A stretch of DNA of 64,000 nt. Source: Devosia indica. Its GTDB lineage: Bacteria > Pseudomonadota > Alphaproteobacteria > Rhizobiales > Devosiaceae. The stretch spans positions 124,001 to 188,000 of the forward strand of contig NZ_PYVZ01000003.1 of assembly GCF_003056405.1 (NCBI RefSeq), in the 5' to 3' direction. Positions 61,167 to 64,000 of the stretch are shown piece by piece. Each line of letters opens with the position of its first letter. Position 1 is the stretch's first letter. The position numbers were made by a program, and so were the translations under genes. Below the pieces are notes generated by a model. That model was given only the letters and a program-made list of their open reading frames with translations. It searched no databases and was not told the origin of the DNA.

Positions 61167-62456
61167 ATGACCGAACACATTATTGACCCATCCACCATCG
61201 AAGCCGAGAACGCGGCCCGCGCCGCGGACCTCAATGTCGACTATGACACGCTCGGCGAGCGTCTCGACCGGCGCGGCATTTCCATTGATGCCATCAAGGA
61301 CAAGGTCGCCGCCTTTTCCGTTGCCGTCCCGTCATGGGGCGTCGGCACCGGTGGCACGCGCTTTGCCCGCTTTCCCGGCAAGGGCGAGCCGCGCGATATT
61401 TTTGACAAGATCGAGGATTGCGCCGTCATCGCCCAGTTGACCCAGGCGACCAATACCGTCTCGCTGCATATTCCGTGGGACAAGGCCGATCCGAACCGCT
61501 TGAAGCAAGCCGCCAGCCGCTTCAATCTCGGCTTTGACGCGATGAACTCGAACACCTTTGCCGATGCCGCCGGGCAGATGCAGAGCTACAAGTTCGGTTC
61601 GCTCTCGGCCACCGACAAGGCCACGCGCGACCAGGCCATCGAGCATAATCTGGAATGCATCGAAATCGGCAAGACCATCGGCTCGAAAGCCCTGACGGTC
61701 TGGATCGGCGATGGCTCGAACTTCCCCGGCCAGGTCAATTTCGCCGACCAGTTCGCCAATTATCTCGACTCCATGAAGTCGATCTATGCCGCCCTGCCCG
61801 ATGACTGGCGCGTCTATACCGAACACAAGATGTATGAGCCTGCCTTCTATTCGACGGTGGTGCAGGATTGGGGCACCAATTACATCATCGCCAAGGAACT
61901 GGGCGACAAGGCATTCTGCCTGGTCGATCTCGGCCACCATGCGCCCAACGTCAATATCGAGATGATCGTCTCGCGCCTGGCCCAGTTCGGCAAGCTTGGC
62001 GGGTTCCACTTCAACGACAGCAAATATGGCGACGATGATCTCGACGCCGGCTCGATCGACCCATACCGGCTGTTCCTGGTGTTCAACGAGCTGGTCGATA
62101 TCGAAGGCCGCGACGCCGATTTCCACCCCGCCCACATGCTCGACCAGAGCCACAATGTCACCGACCCCATCGAGTCGCTGATGCTCTCGGCGGCCGATGT
62201 GCAGCGTGCCTATGCCCAGGCGCTGCTGGTGGACCGCGCCGGCCTCAAGGCCGCGCAGGAGGGCAATGATGCCCTGGCCGCCACGCAGGCGCTGCGGCAG
62301 GCCTATCGTACCGATGTCGAACCGATCCTGGCCATGGCCCGCATGGAACAGGGCGGCGCGATCGACCTGCTGTCGACCTACCGCGCCTCGGGCTATCGCG
62401 CCAAGGTCGCCGAAGTTCGTCCCGAAATCGCGGCCGGCTCAAGCGGCATCGTCTAG
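61167..62456 (+). CDS. rhaI: L-rhamnose isomerase, rhizobial type
   Basis: A 429-residue sugar isomerase of the xylose-isomerase-like TIM barrel (RhaI subfamily of Hyphomicrobiales, different from E. coli RhaA). WGVGTGGTRFARFPGKGEPR, WRVYTEHKMYEPAFYSTVV in part, CLVDLGHHAPNVN and FHFNDSKYGDDDLDAGSIDP in part place metal-binding and catalytic residues (Glu, His, Asp). It converts L-rhamnose to L-rhamnulose. A strong terminator follows at 62508-62538. Confidence 0.93.
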   Translation: MTEHIIDPSTIEAENAARAADLNVDYDTLGERLDRRGISIDAIKDKVAAFSVAVPSWGVGTGGTRFARFPGKGEPRDIFDKIEDCAVIAQLTQATNTVSLHIPWDKADPNRLKQAASRFNLGFDAMNSNTFADAAGQMQSYKFGSLSATDKATRDQAIEHNLECIEIGKTIGSKALTVWIGDGSNFPGQVNFADQFANYLDSMKSIYAALPDDWRVYTEHKMYEPAFYSTVVQDWGTNYIIAKELGDKAFCLVDLGHHAPNVNIEMIVSRLAQFGKLGGFHFNDSKYGDDDLDAGSIDPYRLFLVFNELVDIEGRDADFHPAHMLDQSHNVTDPIESLMLSAADVQRAYAQALLVDRAGLKAAQEGNDALAATQALRQAYRTDVEPILAMARMEQGGAIDLLSTYRASGYRAKVAEVRPEIAAGSSGIV

Positions 62457-62507
62457 GCTCAGGCTCAACACAGATTTTCCGCGGCACCTCCCCGCCAAGG
62501 AAAACGG

Positions 62508-62538
62508 AAGGCCCGGTGCGCAAGCCCCGGGCCTTTTT
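62508..62538 (+). terminator. Intrinsic terminator of rhaDI
   Basis: AAGGCCCGG (62508-62516) pairs with CCGGGCCTT (62527-62535) around a ten-base loop, and the T run reaches 62538. The stem lies between rhaI and the convergent lysR-like gene ending at 62546. An A-rich stretch before it could let it work in both directions. Confidence 0.85.
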
Positions 62539-62545
62539 GATCAGT

Positions 62546-63442
62546 TCAATCCGGCTGCCGCATATAGGCGGTGGCCTCCATGATCCAGTCGCGAAACAGT
62601 TTGATCCGGGGCACATTGCGACGGTTTTCGGGATAGACGAGGTAATAACCCTTCCCTGCGGTGGCCAGCAGATCGAAGGGCTGCACCAGACGGCCTGATG
62701 CCACCTCATCGCGAAACAATATCGGGGTCAGCATGGAGACCCCGCGCCCGGCCATGGCCGCGGTGCCCAGCAGGCTCTGCCACCCCATCGAGCTTTGCGG
62801 CCGGCCTTCGGCCGAAAAGCCGGTCACCCCGGCGGCCTTGAACCAGATATCGAACCACTCATCCTGCGGATCAAGGATGGGCAGCTTCAGCAGATCCTCG
62901 GGGCGCGTGACCCCGCCGATGGATTCGGCCAAAGCGGGACTGAGCAAGGGGGTGAAATTGGCCTCCACCAGGAGGTGGCAGACCATCCCCTTGCCCTGAG
63001 GACCGGACAGGGTGCGAATGGCAATATCAAAGTCGCCATGCGCCAGATCGATCACATCGTTGCTGGTGTCGATCCGCACCGCAATTTCCGGATGAGCGAG
63101 TTGGAACAGGCCCATATTCTGACCCAGCCACTGCACCGCAAAGGTCGGCACGGCGGTAATGGAGAGCTGGTTGCCAATGCCTTCACGGGTATCGGCAAAG
63201 GCGTTGCGGATCAGATCGAAGGCCTGCGTCACATCAGGCGCCAGCCGCGCCCCCGCCTCGCTCAACGCGATCTGCCGAGGCCGACGCAGGAAGAGCGGCA
63301 TGCCCACGCGCTCCTCAAGTATCTTGATCTGATAGCTCACGGCGGCCTGCGTCATGCCCAGCTCCTCGGCGGCGCGGGTGAAATTGAGGTGGCGCGCCAC
63401 CGCCTCAAAGGCGCGCAGCGCCGTCAGTGGCGGCAGGGACAT
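62546..63442 (-). CDS. LysR-family regulator, GcvA-like
   Basis: A 298-residue regulator. The N-terminal helix-turn-helix (LRAFEAVARHLNFTRAAEELG, in part, then TQAAVSYQIKILEE) matches the GcvA/AmpR subgroup, and MPLFLRRPRQIALSEAGARL continues it. The effector-binding domain has ITAVPTFAVQWL and DLAHGDFDIAIRTLSGP, landmarks of the same subgroup. The regulated genes are not clear: it diverges from a DUF1127-like gene across 120 bp and is otherwise isolated between terminators. Confidence 0.9.
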   Translation of the reverse strand: MSLPPLTALRAFEAVARHLNFTRAAEELGMTQAAVSYQIKILEERVGMPLFLRRPRQIALSEAGARLAPDVTQAFDLIRNAFADTREGIGNQLSITAVPTFAVQWLGQNMGLFQLAHPEIAVRIDTSNDVIDLAHGDFDIAIRTLSGPQGKGMVCHLLVEANFTPLLSPALAESIGGVTRPEDLLKLPILDPQDEWFDIWFKAAGVTGFSAEGRPQSSMGWQSLLGTAAMAGRGVSMLTPILFRDEVASGRLVQPFDLLATAGKGYYLVYPENRRNVPRIKLFRDWIMEATAYMRQPD

Positions 63443-63562
63443 GGATCAAACCTCCTTATGGCAACACATCGAGGTTTAGTTGGAAATGCGCCCTATTCGG
63501 CGCCAGTTTATTCCTCAAGTCAACCAGATAGAGGCACTGGCCATAAGGCCAGTGAATGAAAA

Positions 63563-63772
63563 ATGATCTCGATCCCTAGCCTGCTCGCCCTGCTTCTGCC
63601 CGTCCCTGCCCTGCGCAATGCCGCCACCGAAGCCCATGTGCAACGTCGCCGCCGGCGGGCCGTCGCGGCGCTGCACCTCGAACCACATCTGCTCAGGGAT
63701 GTGGGCCTGGATGCCTATGTGTCTCCGGCCGATGATCCACGCTGGGTTCGCCGATTCGATCTTGATCGCTAA
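63563..63772 (+). CDS. DUF1127-like small basic protein
   Basis: A 69-residue protein with a hydrophobic start (SLLALLLPVPAL) and an Arg-rich middle (QRRRRRAVAAL). The segment LLRDVGLD is the key motif of DUF1127 proteins. Small DUF1127 proteins influence phosphate and carbon metabolism and RNA maturation in some alphaproteobacteria. The C-terminal RWVRRFDLDR is a further basic stretch. It starts divergently from the LysR gene. Confidence 0.65.
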   Translation: MISIPSLLALLLPVPALRNAATEAHVQRRRRRAVAALHLEPHLLRDVGLDAYVSPADDPRWVRRFDLDR

Positions 63773-63809
63773 GGCTTGCCTGCGCGATTGGATCGCCTAA
63801 AAGAGAACC

Positions 63810-64000
63810 ATGTCCAAGACCACGCCCGCCACGCTGGCGCTGACCAAGGCCGGCGCAGCTTTCACCCTGGCCCATTACGACTACGACCCCAATGCCGAGC
63901 GCGTGGGATTGCAGGCGGCAGAGGCCATGGGCGTGTCGCCCGCCGAAGTGTTCAAGACGCTGATGGCCGAGCTCGATGGCAAGCCCGTGTGTGCCATCTT
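63810..64000 (+). CDS. ybaK: YbaK/EbsC-type Cys-tRNA(Pro) deacylase, C-terminus cut off
   Basis: The ATG at 63810 follows AAGAGAA. The visible 63 codons (MSKTTPATLALTKAGAAFTL, then YDPNAERVGLQAAEAMGVSPAEVFKTLMAELDG in part) match the N-terminus of YbaK/EbsC proteins, which hydrolyse mischarged Cys-tRNA(Pro). The catalytic residues lie beyond the window. It is 37 bases after the DUF1127-like gene on the same strand. Confidence 0.85.
   Translation, partial: MSKTTPATLALTKAGAAFTLAHYDYDPNAERVGLQAAEAMGVSPAEVFKTLMAELDGKPVCAI

Noticed and set aside
1-64000. CRISPR arrays, tRNA or rRNA genes, insertion sequences or prophage genes
   Set aside because: I saw no regularly spaced direct repeats, cloverleaf sequences, transposases or phage structural genes in any region.

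Overview
The window is GC-rich, gene-dense chromosomal DNA of an alphaproteobacterium of the order Hyphomicrobiales. Devosia or a close relative is my best guess, by inference and with moderate confidence. The clues are a MucR-family regulator, a DnaA-domain-IV/DUF6456 gene pair, a rhizobial-type L-rhamnose cluster (DeoR regulator, ABC importer, bifunctional aldolase/dehydrogenase), a Rhizobium etli ReAV-type asparaginase, and NasS/NasT control of nitrate assimilation. No rRNA, tRNA, CRISPR array, prophage or insertion sequence is visible. The first gene (Hsp70-like) and the last (YbaK-like) run off the ends.

Layout. 1-6745: truncated Hsp70-family gene, a degenerate GGDEF protein, a YcgN-like cysteine-cluster protein, a class A penicillin-binding protein, and a four-gene unit (DUF1214, DUF1254, unknown, NUDIX) joined by 4-bp start/stop overlaps. 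6765-12815: a glycosyltransferase-like unknown, a TetR regulator divergent from a three-gene ABC-2 exporter with a palindromic operator between them, a chromate transporter and a lipoprotein. 13095-21399: DUF2336, DUF1491, a peptidoglycan-binding membrane protein, a PAS histidine kinase, a DUF5330-like protein, SufE, an acyltransferase, DUF6456, a DnaA-domain-IV protein and MucR. 21544-27505: a complete seven-gene mrp Na+/H+ antiporter operon. 27710-37000: oligopeptidase B, Fe-type superoxide dismutase, YbaN-like protein, receiver protein, SLOG-like protein, HerA-like ATPase, RES/Xre toxin-antitoxin pair, class 3 asparaginase and small secreted proteins.

37194-53064 is dominated by nitrate assimilation: nasT-nasS, then nrtA-nrtB and a fused double ATPase, then narK-nirB-nirD-nasA-cysG. 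Each of the two structural operons starts with a sigma-54 type -24/-12 promoter and a leader that ends in an intrinsic terminator just before the first gene. The two leaders share sequence blocks and compensatory stem changes. This is the architecture expected for NasT (ANTAR) antitermination layered on NtrC/sigma-54 control, and it is the most informative system in the window.

53066-62456 is an L-rhamnose cluster: rhaR-rhaS-rhaT-rhaP-rhaQ-rhaM on the minus strand, divergent from rhaD-rhaI. The rhamnulokinase normally found with it is absent. The window ends with a GcvA-like LysR regulator, a small DUF1127-like protein and the start of a YbaK/EbsC-type deacylase.
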